From assembly GCA_005223375.1 (NCBI GenBank), contig RXOD01005988.1:1-11700 (forward strand): a DNA stretch of 11,700 bases, given 5' to 3'. Under the pieces are notes generated by a model that saw only the letters and a program-made list of their open reading frames with translations, had not been told where the DNA came from and ran no database searches. Made by a program: the position numbers and the translations under genes. Below, piece after piece: positions 1 to 6,902 of the stretch. This DNA comes from Amoebophrya sp. AT5.2 (taxonomy: Eukaryota; Sar; Dinophyceae; Syndiniales; Amoebophryaceae). The first letter of the stretch is position 1, and each line of letters starts with the position of its first letter.

Positions 1-157
1 CAGCGCGGCGTCGTCAACAACAACCGCGGCTTCATCCACTGCCACGACCGCGGGCTCCACCGCCCCAGCCGCGGCCGCGGCGAAAAAACTCTTCGACGAC
101 GACGAGGATCTATTCTCCATGTTTGACACTGGCTTGGACGACTTCAACTTGAAGTAA
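1..157 (+). CDS. 3' end of an unidentified gene with an acidic LFa-like C-terminal tail (partial)
   Basis: The reading frame starting at base 2 is open from the window edge to a TAA at 155-157, giving the last 51 residues of a protein whose start lies upstream. The first half is a low-complexity Ser/Thr/Ala run. It ends in a charged, hydrophobic-punctuated tail, KKLFDDDEDLFSMF followed by DTGLDDFNLK. The core L-F-(D/E)5-L-F fits the LFa motif described in the WASH-complex subunit FAM21/WASHC2, where repeated copies bind retromer VPS35. One motif at the end of a protein is weak evidence, since similar acidic-Leu-Phe tails occur in other trafficking and adaptor proteins. I therefore do not assign a name. 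The open frame and abrupt composition change at the stop support coding, and the strand matches all the following genes. Confidence 0.72.
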   Translation, partial: SAASSTTTAASSTATTAGSTAPAAAAAKKLFDDDEDLFSMFDTGLDDFNLK

Positions 158-702
158 ATCAGAAACCGCAGATTCGAAGAATCAGACCCGGATATAATAA
201 ATTACAAGAGTCGACGTTCTTGTTTGCCCGTTTAGTAAACGGCAATACATCAGTACTCCCGCAGGCATTGGCATCCTGGTGATCCTCGAAAAATGTTGGA
301 CGAAGAGTGTTGTGCCGGCGGTGACTGGTCCTTTTCGTTTTCGCGGGTGTGGCACCCGTGAAGTGGATGTAGAAAGGACAAGGTACTAGATCAAGATCCT
401 CAGAGAAGACGTCCCCTTTCTCGATGAAAAGCTCACCCATGCGTGCCAAGATCCAGATCAACCGTGGTTCTAATCTTGTGATCCCACGACACAGAGATCA
501 CGATGCTGGCAACTTACATGTAGCTGCTCGAAAGGATCTATTCAATTATTATTTAACTTTACCCCCGTTACTTCTGCTGTCCCAGGTTGTCGTACTGAGA
601 ACGAGAAGTAAGTCAGCGAGCCACATCTGCAAATAAGTTAGTACAGCAAGTACGAAAACTATACGACAACCGACTATATTTGATCCAAGCAGACTCAAAG
701 CC
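158..702. other. Intergenic spacer, no gene seen
   Basis: This stretch separates the acidic-tail gene from the Cgr1-type gene and must contain the 3' UTR of the first and the 5' UTR or promoter of the second. It is less GC-rich than the flanking coding DNA. Short open frames exist on both strands, but none shows a recognisable domain, convincing codon bias or a plausible splice to a neighbour. No tRNA fold, tandem repeat or polyadenylation signal stood out by eye. Confidence 0.6.
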
Positions 703-1238
703 ATGGGTCGTTTGGGTCGCGCGCTGTCGCTGAAGAAGAAGCTGGGGCGGCCGCACGAGCGCGCGAGTGCGAACAAGAACCGGAATACCTCGGTGAAGAC
801 GCATCAGGAGAGGAAAGAGGAGAAGAACCAGCTGCAGGCAGTCAGAGACCTGGAACAATCACTCCTCGAAACGGGGAAGGCAAAGCGGGTACGCAGACTT
901 CGTTTACTGCATTTGTCGTTACGTTCAGGTGCGAAGATTCGGGCACCTCCAGGGCTAAGAAATTAAATAAAAGAATTCCTTATCCGTACGTACTGACAAC
1001 ATAGAGATGCTACCGCCTAGCGCTCATCTGTATCCCATGCCCGATGTCCTCACCTCAGGTTGCTGCAGCCAAGCGGAGAGCGGCGAAAAAGGCACGCAAG
1101 GAGGAGAATGAGATCAAGTCTGGCCACTACCAGGTGATCAAGGACACCGAAAAGATCAGGAGGTGGCACAAGAAGGCAAAGCGGGACCTGGTCAAGATGT
1201 CCGAAGAACAGATGAAAATGATCGCGCAGAGAGGATGA
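703..1238 (+). CDS. Cgr1/CCDC86-type nucleolar rRNA-processing protein, two exons
   Basis: Exon 1 is 703-888 (62 codons). A 170-nt phase-0 intron (889-1058, GTACGC...CTCAG) follows, then exon 2 at 1059-1238 ending in TGA, for 121 residues in all. ATG 703 has a good context (GCCATGG). The protein is almost entirely Lys/Arg/Glu helix. In the C-terminal half, the order K-x-R-K-E-E-N-E, then Y-Q-V-I-K-D-T-x-K-I-R-R, then K-K-A-K-R-D-L matches the Cgr1/CCDC86 signature. In known members that signature reads roughly E-N-E-R-x-A-E-x-x-Q-V-I-x-N-P-x-K-L-K-R-x-K-K-K-x-L-R. Family members are nucleolar and act in 60S pre-rRNA processing (yeast Cgr1), so the same role is inferred here. The N-terminal portion lacks an obvious W-E-K-K motif. 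Reading through the intron in exon 1's frame gives a stop at 964-966, which supports splicing. Confidence 0.72.
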
Positions 1239-1722
1239 CTGTTGGTGATGGATTAGCGGCAATGTTGACGACCTTCACAGCTTTTCTCCGTCGCGACTTT
1301 CTGGTTACTTATCCTTATCTGACGGATATAGGTGGGAAATGAAAGAAGATCAAAGCATCTGGATGGAAAGCAAATATCAATCGCGATCACGCCGCGGGCG
1401 TGAATAGGGAAGGACGAAAATAAACCACGCCTGTCGTAAGCGTAACTTGTGGGCACTGCAAAAGCCGACTCGTGTGTTCCACTCCTAAACTAGTTAGAGC
1501 TTGCGTTCTCGATCTCGTCCGCCAAAGCGAAAAATCAACGTGGTCGTGGTGTGCCCTGATCATCTTGCTGCTCTCTCAACTACGTGGAGTTCCATTTTCA
1601 CATTGCAGCTGAGGACTCCACGCCAAGTGGGTCTGGAATCGAGATCAAGCCAGAGAATGCAGCCGCTCAATGAATTTCGGAGTGCTTGTAGACTACAAAC
1701 ATAGACTAGCTCGCTACTCAAA
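1239..1722. other. Intergenic spacer with a short GC-rich hairpin
   Basis: Nothing in this 484-nt stretch looks coding. It carries one compact perfect dyad at 1387-1403 (TCACGCC, three-base loop GCG, GGCGTGA). Short open frames on both strands have neither ATG starts in good context nor family features. The spacer probably holds the 3' UTR of the Cgr1-type gene and upstream sequence of the next transcript. Confidence 0.55.
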
Positions 1723-1984
1723 ATGCTAATTGCATCCGAGGAGATCAAACGCAACGAGCCACAAGGAGGTGCTTCAAATGGTGGGCAGGAGCCGTCGTTC
1801 GTGTCTTTCGCATCAACGTTGTGGTTCTTACTTTTCTACCAATGTTCTCTCGCAATATTTTTTGTTTTTTGTGTTTCTTTTTGTAGAATCTGAACGGAAG
1901 CCGAAGCGCGGCGCGAGACAAATTTATTGCGTAAGCAAGGAGGCTTTTCGTACCGTGGGATTGATGATCGACTTTGAGCTATAA
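1723..1984 (+). CDS. Candidate small two-exon gene, or spliced 5' leader of the kinase gene
   Basis: An ATG at 1723 opens a short frame (MLIASEEIKRNEPQG). It can be joined in phase 1, from a donor at 1769 (GTGCTT) or 1781 (GTGGGC), to an acceptor at 1885-1886. The acceptor follows the strongest polypyrimidine tract in the window (1831-1886, T-rich, ending TTTTTGTAG). The joined frame then continues with ESERKPKRGARQIYCVSKE and stops with TAA at 1982-1984, giving about 47-51 residues. I recognise no family. The tract itself is convincing as a 3' splice site. The coding interpretation is not, because the product is tiny and the donors do not match the GTA pattern of the other introns. The same intron could sit in the 5' UTR of the kinase mRNA, whose ATG is only 26 bases beyond this stop. 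Confidence 0.25.
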
Positions 1985-2010
1985 ACGCGACGTCAGCAAC
2001 GAACATCAGC

Positions 2011-3705
2011 ATGACGCTAGACAAAGCGCTGGTAACTGACTTGTTGCCAGACCCGGGCTGGTTCGGGCCGGGGAAAAAGGAGGTCACAACCGCTAGCGGC
2101 GCGCAGATGACGCTTCAGATATCGGAGGTACTCGGAAAAGGCGGCTTCGGTGTGGTCGTGAAGGCAAAGATGTGTTGTAAATGCTGGGTAAATCATGATG
2201 ATGATTTACATGTCAATTACGGTGGGTGGTCGAGCGAAGACGAGGTCGCGATAAAAATCACCAAGAACTCCTCCAAGGTCCTCGAGCGCGAATTACAGGG
2301 ATTGCAGCAGGCATCGGGGTCGCAGTTCTTGGCGTCGTCGATGCATACGATCTTGGGCTCGAAGGCCAAGGACTCAGCAGTTCCGGACGGAGTTGCGATG
2401 ATCGTGATGGAGCTGGCAAAACATGGGAGCCTAGACGCGGCGTCGTCGACGATTGGCAGAAAACTCACAGAGGCCGAGATTGCTGGCGTCTTCGCCCAGA
2501 TCGTGCGCGGGGTTCAGTACCTACACGGGATGAAGATGGTCCACCGTGACCTCAAGCCCGCGAATGTGTTGGCTTACGATGTGGCTGCGCTCCCCTTCCT
2601 CAGGCTCCGTGAGCCTTACTACAACGATGGGCACGATGGGCAGGCTGGACTGCGCGTGATTCGCGTGCGGGTTTCTGACTTCGGAATCACGCGGCCGGCC
2701 GCTGAAGAGGGTGCAACCCTGGGAGTCGGGACGCTTGGCTACATTGCCCCGGAGCTACTTCATCGGCGGACGGAGTCAGGTCGCGCGCCGTGCGAGCCTT
2801 CTGCAGATGTCTACTCCCTGGGTATGCTCTTCCTGGACTTGTTTTGTCTAAATAGGAAGGAAGCAAAACTTCCGGCGTCGGTCGAAGAGGCGGGGGGCTC
2901 GCGGCGCGCGTCCAACTTGTACGCGAGCATGACCGCAGACAGCCCAGCGAAAAGACCGGATGCCGAGCAAATCGCCCGCGATGCTTTTTTCGTTGGTGGA
3001 AGCAATGAGATGAGCGCGATAGACATGGCGACGTGGATATCGGCGGCGGACTCTTCAGGATATCCAGAGTTGGGGCAGGACCTCCGTGAAGCGTATCCGT
3101 TCATATCTCGAAAAGCATTTGAAGGCATGTCCAAGCGCGCGCGGGCCGAGTACGTTGCGGCAGTTACGAAACTGAGCCAGAGCACACGAGGAGATCTGAA
3201 CAGAATTCTGGTACTTAAGTACTACTTGAAGCCTGTCTTTCGGCGTGCGCGTCCTCTATCGCTATCTGTTAGCATTTCTGTAGCACTGGCTGATTCATTC
3301 GCTGCAGCGTGAGTCTTTCACGAGAGAGCGTCATACTCGTACCGATCAAGACGAATGTGGCGGAACAGCAGAAGTTTTTTCTTGAAATGATAGTCCTAGT
3401 GGTCTTCGTCTTTTCGTTTTCTCCTAGAGAGGTCGCCCTTGCCCACTAATTTCCAATGTCTTGCATCACGACCACAGGTAGAACTGAGTGTCAAGTGCTT
3501 CCGGGCTCGTCCATCCGGCGCGTATACGCTTTGGGGTCCTTGGATTTGCGGTCGATGGCGAGGGGGCGAAGGTGCGTGGGCGCCACGTTCTGTAGAGGAG
3601 TGCTTGGCGGAAGCAGCACAGATTTGGCCCGAGAATGATCCGACGCGGAGTCCGCGGAAGCTCTTCTCGCGTAAACGACCCGCCTACAATTCCGACAGCG
3701 AATAA
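2011..3705 (+). CDS. Serine/threonine protein kinase, two exons
   Basis: Exon 1 is 2011-3210 (400 codons). A phase-0 intron (3211-3477, GTACTT...CACAG) follows, then exon 2 at 3478-3705, for 475 residues. The kinase domain spans roughly residues 37-325 with all core elements: glycine loop GKGGFG (42-47), VAIK lysine K82, candidate helix-C glutamates E92/E94, catalytic loop HRDLKPAN (178-185), DFG (223-225), APE (246-248), helix-F D266 and the RP pair at 315-316. It should therefore be active and, from HRDLKPxN, Ser/Thr-specific. Oddities are a Cys/His/Asp-containing insert between beta-2 and the VAIK strand (about 54-75) and about 25 extra residues between the catalytic loop and DFG (188-221). 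The C-terminal 150 residues match nothing I know. Exon 2 is Trp-rich and less certain. An alternative acceptor at 3425-3426 has a better pyrimidine tract but gives only 17 more codons. I cannot assign a kinase subfamily. Confidence 0.88.
2188..2209. repeat. 9-bp perfect inverted repeat inside the kinase insert
   Basis: GTAAATCAT at 2188-2196 is followed by a four-base loop and its exact reverse complement ATGATTTAC at 2201-2209. It lies inside the coding sequence, in the stretch that encodes the extra residues between beta-2 and the VAIK lysine. It is AT-rich compared with its surroundings, which fits DNA inserted into an older kinase frame. It also contains a GTAAAT donor-like start, but no AG acceptor follows at a sensible distance, so I do not call an intron. 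Confidence 0.7.
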
Positions 3706-4402
3706 ACTCCGCCCGGCTTCGATCCATTCTCATCATCTCGCTGTTGAGGTTCAACCTCCGTCGTCGCTCCGAACGCGAGTGCCTCGATGCAGCACACTCC
3801 TCGCCGACATCGAGTTCTTCCGTGTTAATTTACGTGGTTGCGATAGGGACAGAAAAACCCTCATGTATTGACTCAGGAATGAATGGAATTGCGGACACGC
3901 TGAAGTGCAGACGAGACTCTTCGGGATGACGCTACACGCGGATGTTGACGCCACATCGGGTACTGCTAGGCTGTCTCAAACCAGTTATTTTCACGAACAC
4001 TTGGAGTTTTTCGGATCGCGCGGTGAATTTGGTGTTGCAGTTTTTGCTCTTGAGCTTTTGTCTCCGTTGCGGGTGCTTTGTGCTCAGGGCGCCATCCGAT
4101 AGTGAGGACGTTCGTTATTGCGTTCGACGTTAAAAGCAATTGTGCGTTCGTTCGTTCCTTCGTGTTTGGTTTCGACTTCGAGAGATCGACTTTCTCAAAA
4201 GTGTCGTTCGGGAGTGAATGACGGACATCGACCTGCGTGAAAGTCGATAGCTGTGGTACCGGTGCTACGCCCACGTTCACATACGAGTGCAATGTGACGA
4301 AACTTCGACTTGCAGTAGATGCAGTTGTAGATCGTAGTGAAATCTCGAAGATCTTGTCTACGTCTACCGCTCGCAACCCAGCTTCTGCTTCAAGGCTTCA
4401 CC
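3706..4402. other. Long spacer, no supported gene
   Basis: About 700 bases separate the kinase stop from the next usable ATG. Overlapping short frames occur on both strands, including a minus-strand frame of 136 codons at 3966-4376, but none has motifs, domain-like composition or consistent splice partners. A GTTC-rich simple stretch lies at about 4144-4162. A 10-bp inverted pair (ATCGACTTTC 4185-4194, GAAAGTCGAT 4239-4248) is within what chance could give. Upstream exons of the 4403 gene could hide here. Confidence 0.5.
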
Positions 4403-4825
4403 ATGACGGTCCACCTCTCCGCTGCGTTCAGTTCGTTCGCAACTGGCCACGAGGACTTTACCCAGGCTACGAAAAAGAGTTCAAGTTCCTGGGCCGACCC
4501 AACGGCCGCATTTCCACCGACTACTACGACATCAACACCGGCGCGGCACACCACACCACGGGTTAGAAGTAGGTTCCATCCCCGCCCCACCGCGTTTAAT
4601 GATGAAGAAGATGACGACCCAAACCAGAATTTTAACCCCGCCGGTCTGCCCACGACAGGAGACACACCGATCCCTAGTCTTGCTCCGGGAGAAGACCTAG
4701 ACAGCGCCACCGATCCATACAACGGACCGGCGATGCAGGAGGTCCTTCTATTAATTTCTTTACTAAAAAAAGAAAGTAAAAGTATCGTTATCGACTCTTC
4801 CCCAACCGGGATAACAATAACTTGA
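4403..4825 (+). CDS. Ser/Thr/Pro-rich acidic protein of unknown function, 3' end uncertain
   Basis: ATG 4403 has a good context (TTCACCATGA) and opens a frame to TGA at 4823-4825 (140 residues). Residues 1-60 are rich in Ser, Thr, Ala and Pro. About 65-112 are acidic and disordered-looking (NDEEDDD, then TTGDTPIPSLAPGEDLD). The last 28 codons (after GAG at 4739-4741) turn AT-rich and lysine/hydrophobic, which looks like intron read-through. One possible splice, GAG|GTCCTT at 4742 to TTTTCAG at 4899, is phase 0 and would continue VHGHTAPSLEGMNEAG to a stop at 5062-5064. However, GTCC is a poor donor and that acceptor sits in a hairpin. An overlapping frame at 4237-4566 has C-ending codons, but this follows automatically from the S/T/A/P-rich frame chosen here. 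No homologue is recognised. The gene could be non-coding or differently spliced. Confidence 0.35.
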   Translation: MTVHLSAAFSSFATGHEDFTQATKKSSSSWADPTAAFPPTTTTSTPARHTTPRVRSRFHPRPTAFNDEEDDDPNQNFNPAGLPTTGDTPIPSLAPGEDLDSATDPYNGPAMQEVLLLISLLKKESKSIVIDSSPTGITIT

Positions 4826-4860
4826 AATGGACAGAATCCTCTTGTACGAGAACCTCGCGC

Positions 4861-4916
4861 GCCGTGTGCCCGTGAACCTCGCAATCGTCTTCTTTTCAGG
4901 TTCACGGGCACACGGC
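4861..4916. repeat. 19-bp perfect inverted repeat (hairpin) with an acceptor-like site in its right arm
   Basis: The left arm at 4861-4879 (GCCGTGTGCCCGTGAACCT) is exactly the reverse complement of the right arm at 4898-4916, with an 18-base pyrimidine-rich loop (4880-4897). Beyond the stem, CCTCG at 4852-4856 can pair with CGAGG at 4926-4930 across an unequal internal loop. AACCTCGC also occurs twice in direct orientation at 4851-4858 and 4875-4882. The acceptor-like TTTTCAG|GTT has its pyrimidines in the loop and its AG paired in the stem. A 19-bp perfect match at this distance is far beyond chance. It may have arisen by a template-switch inverted duplication. Confidence 0.9.
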
Positions 4917-5064
4917 TCCATCGCTCGAGGGCATGAATGAGGCGGGCCTTGCGCTGCTCGTCGCAGGTACTGCTCGGGCACTTTCTGCACCAGGAGCAGG
5001 AGCAAGCTCGGACGACAGAGGAAAGGGTTTTACGTGTCGAAAAGCAGCGGACCGTTTCTTGTGA

Positions 5065-5650
5065 CAGTACGCCGCGAGGATGACTTTCGGATTCGGACGT
5101 GCTCGTCGTCGACGTCGTTACGTGGGGGTTTTCCTTTTCGCCGCGAACAATGTTGAATATGCGGGTCTCGTTTCTGTTCCCTGCGCCGAATCGTGCGATC
5201 GCCACATACAGACGCAGAGCTACTCCAAGAGAGTATAGTTGTAGAGTCAGAATCAGATGAACGGGACGAAGAAGATTCATAGCAGAGCTGATACGACGAA
5301 GAATTTTAGCAGATGGATAGCGGATGGGGATGTACCACGTCCGCGTGGCTTCACCTCTGTGTTGAGGCAACAGAAATAGACAAGGCTGGTTTCGCGAATC
5401 CAGAATGTCTTACGCAGTCGAAAAAACGACAGACAAGTCGACTTTGCGTCTTCGTGAGCGAATTACGATACTGACGAGAGCTGGAGAGATGTTGGACTTG
5501 TAATTGTATTGTTCGGAAGCACAGCACTAGTAGCACCTCAGTAAGTATCCTTTTCCTTATATCTTTTTCCTACGACAATGTTACCAAGCTACGCGTAGCT
5601 AGAAGCACGGCCGAGACTTGGTAGTTGCCTTGCACGTGCATAAGAATATC
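5065..5650. other. Spacer upstream of the 90-residue protein gene
   Basis: No convincing gene is visible. A 52-codon frame from ATG 5079, beginning MTFGFGRARRRRRYVG, is possible but lacks support. The textbook donor-like GTAAGTATCC at 5541, followed by a T-rich run, could begin an intron in the 5' UTR of the next gene, with an acceptor such as the AG near 5590-5606. Much of 5065-5370 is also stop-free on the minus strand, discussed under rejected items. Confidence 0.45.
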
Positions 5651-6046
5651 ATGTCCCGTCGTGGCAACGCGAATTTTGCGCGGCAGGCCCAGCAGCCGGT
5701 GATTAAGGATGCGGTGTATCGCGAATGCGCGTATAAAGAGTGGGTGACGCACCAGTTCAACAAAGTTGAAGTCACCGCTTGGGGCGACCAGAAGCCCGAA
5801 CCCAAGGTCACCGCGCAAATGCAGCACTTCGCGCCGCCGAAAGCGTATTTTAACTTCTTCGCAGATGCCCACTGTCTGTCTCTGTTCTATCTAGAAAAAT
5901 CTTACGATCATGTATGATCCAGTGTGACAGAAACAACATTCATTGTTTCGAAAACTTCTGAAACCAGGTACGGTGACGCAATCACGGGGGCCAGGCCAGC
6001 TGGGAAGCCCAGCGCTGTGCCAGACGACCTGCAGGGAAAGATGTAA
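5651..6046 (+). CDS. Small conserved-looking soluble protein of unknown function, two exons (90 residues)
   Basis: Exon 1 is 5651-5844. An intron (5845-5967, GTATTT...ACCAG, 123 nt) splits an alanine codon, and exon 2 at 5968-6046 ends in TAA. ATG 5651 is the first in-frame ATG and has A at -3. The protein is hydrophilic, with no signal peptide or membrane segment. It runs from a basic start (MSRRGNANFARQAQQ), through an aromatic, charged middle (YRECAYKEWVTHQFNKVEV), to a Pro-rich segment ending HFAPPKAYGDAITG and a C-terminus DDLQGKM. Splicing restores a dense, non-repetitive frame where the unspliced frame becomes AT-rich and stops at 5915-5917, so the intron is well supported. The size and style recall small axonemal or organellar accessory proteins, but no signature lets me name a family. 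Confidence 0.7.
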
Positions 6047-6626
6047 CCTGGTCGGGCTGGTGCGGCAGAGACCGCAGGAACGCATCGGCTCAGCCTACTG
6101 CTGCTGTCAGCAAGTGCAAGAGGACTGACAGTAAGAACCACTTCTGCGCCATTCTTGTACAACAGTCTCCCGGGAATAAAGATCAAACGTCGCAGTGGTC
6201 GCGTGCCAGCGGCTCAGGGCGCTCAGGAGTCGAAGAAGTACGACAAAGAAAAGACAGTACGATTTTATTGGACTCACAGAGCTGTGGACCGGTGGTTCCT
6301 ACACATAACCGGTTTGGTTTCTGATGCAGAAAAAGGGATGGGAGAATGGATCTTTACCTCATTTTTCGGAATTGGACTCGATCGCTCGTTTGATGTTCGT
6401 GTTGCATCGAAGCCAACCGATTCGATCCATGCCGTCGGAGGTGATCGTGATTGACGAACGAATAAAGATACCGTTTTGTTAGTTGCGCCTTGGTCGTTCC
6501 AGAGTTGTATTTGTAGCGGTAGCCCCACTTACTGCACTACAAGAATGGTTCGTTGTTCTCCAGGCCTGCGTTTACTGAAAGGAACGCCGGTGAAGGAGCC
6601 GAGGAGGTGAGCATCTGCATCGGAAG
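6047..6626. other. Spacer, no supported gene
   Basis: This 580-nt stretch holds the 3' UTR of the 90-residue protein gene and the leader of the SMIM13-like gene. A forward frame at 6155-6454 lacks an ATG at its start and reads into AT-rich sequence with no family features, so I treat it as untranslated. A donor-like GTAAGAACC occurs at 6131. No repeats or RNA genes were seen. Confidence 0.55.
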
Positions 6627-6902
6627 ATGGCACTGCAGCAAGCGTCCGCCGCCGCCGCGGGGCCCTGGGGCTTCCTGCTGGCGCTGTTTTTGTTTCTGCT
6701 GTTTCTCGCGTTTGTGTGGTGGGTGGCATGGCAATTGTCCCTGAGCAAAGTGCCGGTCTTCCGCGAGATTTTCGGGGATCCCGTATCCTCTTCGCGCAGC
6801 GGCCGGGAAAAAGCACCGAAGAGAATCACGGCGGGAGGCGGGAATCAAACCTCCGCACGGAAGACAACGACTGCCTCTGCACGGACGAAAGTAGAGCTTT
6901 GA
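6627..6902 (+). CDS. SMIM13/UPF0766-like small single-pass membrane protein
   Basis: This uninterrupted frame of 91 codons starts at an ATG in good context (GAAGATGGC) and ends in TGA. Residues 14-35 form one very hydrophobic helix rich in Leu and Phe and ending in Trp residues (FVWWVAWQ). It is followed directly by LSLSKVPVFREIFGDP (37-52) and then a basic, Ser/Thr/Lys/Arg-rich tail. The order W-x-x-W-x-L-x-L-S-K, then (L/F)-R-E-(L/I)-x-G-D, after a single helix is what I recall of animal SMIM13 (UPF0766). That protein has about the same length and a similarly polar tail. The molecular function of the family is unknown, but the layout implies a tail in the cytosol or an organelle lumen. I rely on memory of the family pattern, so similarity over the short juxtamembrane block is the whole case. 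Other tiny membrane proteins remain possible. Confidence 0.7.
   Translation: MALQQASAAAAGPWGFLLALFLFLLFLAFVWWVAWQLSLSKVPVFREIFGDPVSSSRSGREKAPKRITAGGGNQTSARKTTTASARTKVEL

Noticed and set aside
1387..1403. Seven-base-pair GC-rich hairpin as a terminator or regulatory RNA
   Set aside because: Too short, not followed by a T run, and the genome is eukaryotic. Noted only as a local dyad.
2188..2240. Possible intron in the kinase starting at GTAAAT
   Set aside because: No AG acceptor at a workable distance, and the frame is open throughout.
3966..4376. Minus-strand frame of 136 codons
   Set aside because: Mixed composition with no motif, no neighbouring exon and opposite orientation to every supported gene.
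4237..4566. Forward frame with many C-ending codons ending in a Tyr/Asp/Asn-rich stretch
   Set aside because: It has no ATG, and its C-ending codons arise because the overlapping frame is rich in Ser/Thr/Ala/Pro codons with C in the middle.
4827..4940. Small forward frame (MDRILLYENLARRVPVNL...) spanning the hairpin
   Set aside because: Only 37 codons, and part of it is an inverted copy of the right arm. It cannot be distinguished from coding-like noise created by the inverted repeat.
5079..5237. 52-codon frame starting MTFGFGRARRRRR
   Set aside because: Too short and without a recognisable family. Arg runs here follow from CGT-rich DNA.
4390..5370. Stop-free minus-strand frame of 326 codons
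   Set aside because: Its length is notable and the part around 4900-5010 has good GC at third positions. However, over 4390-4740 it is the antisense of a more plausible acidic/Ser-Thr-rich forward frame, it crosses both arms of the hairpin, no domain is recognisable, and all other genes lie on the + strand. RNA data could overturn this.
6155..6454. Forward frame of 99 codons
   Set aside because: No ATG at its start, AT-rich codons and no splice partner. Best read as untranslated sequence.
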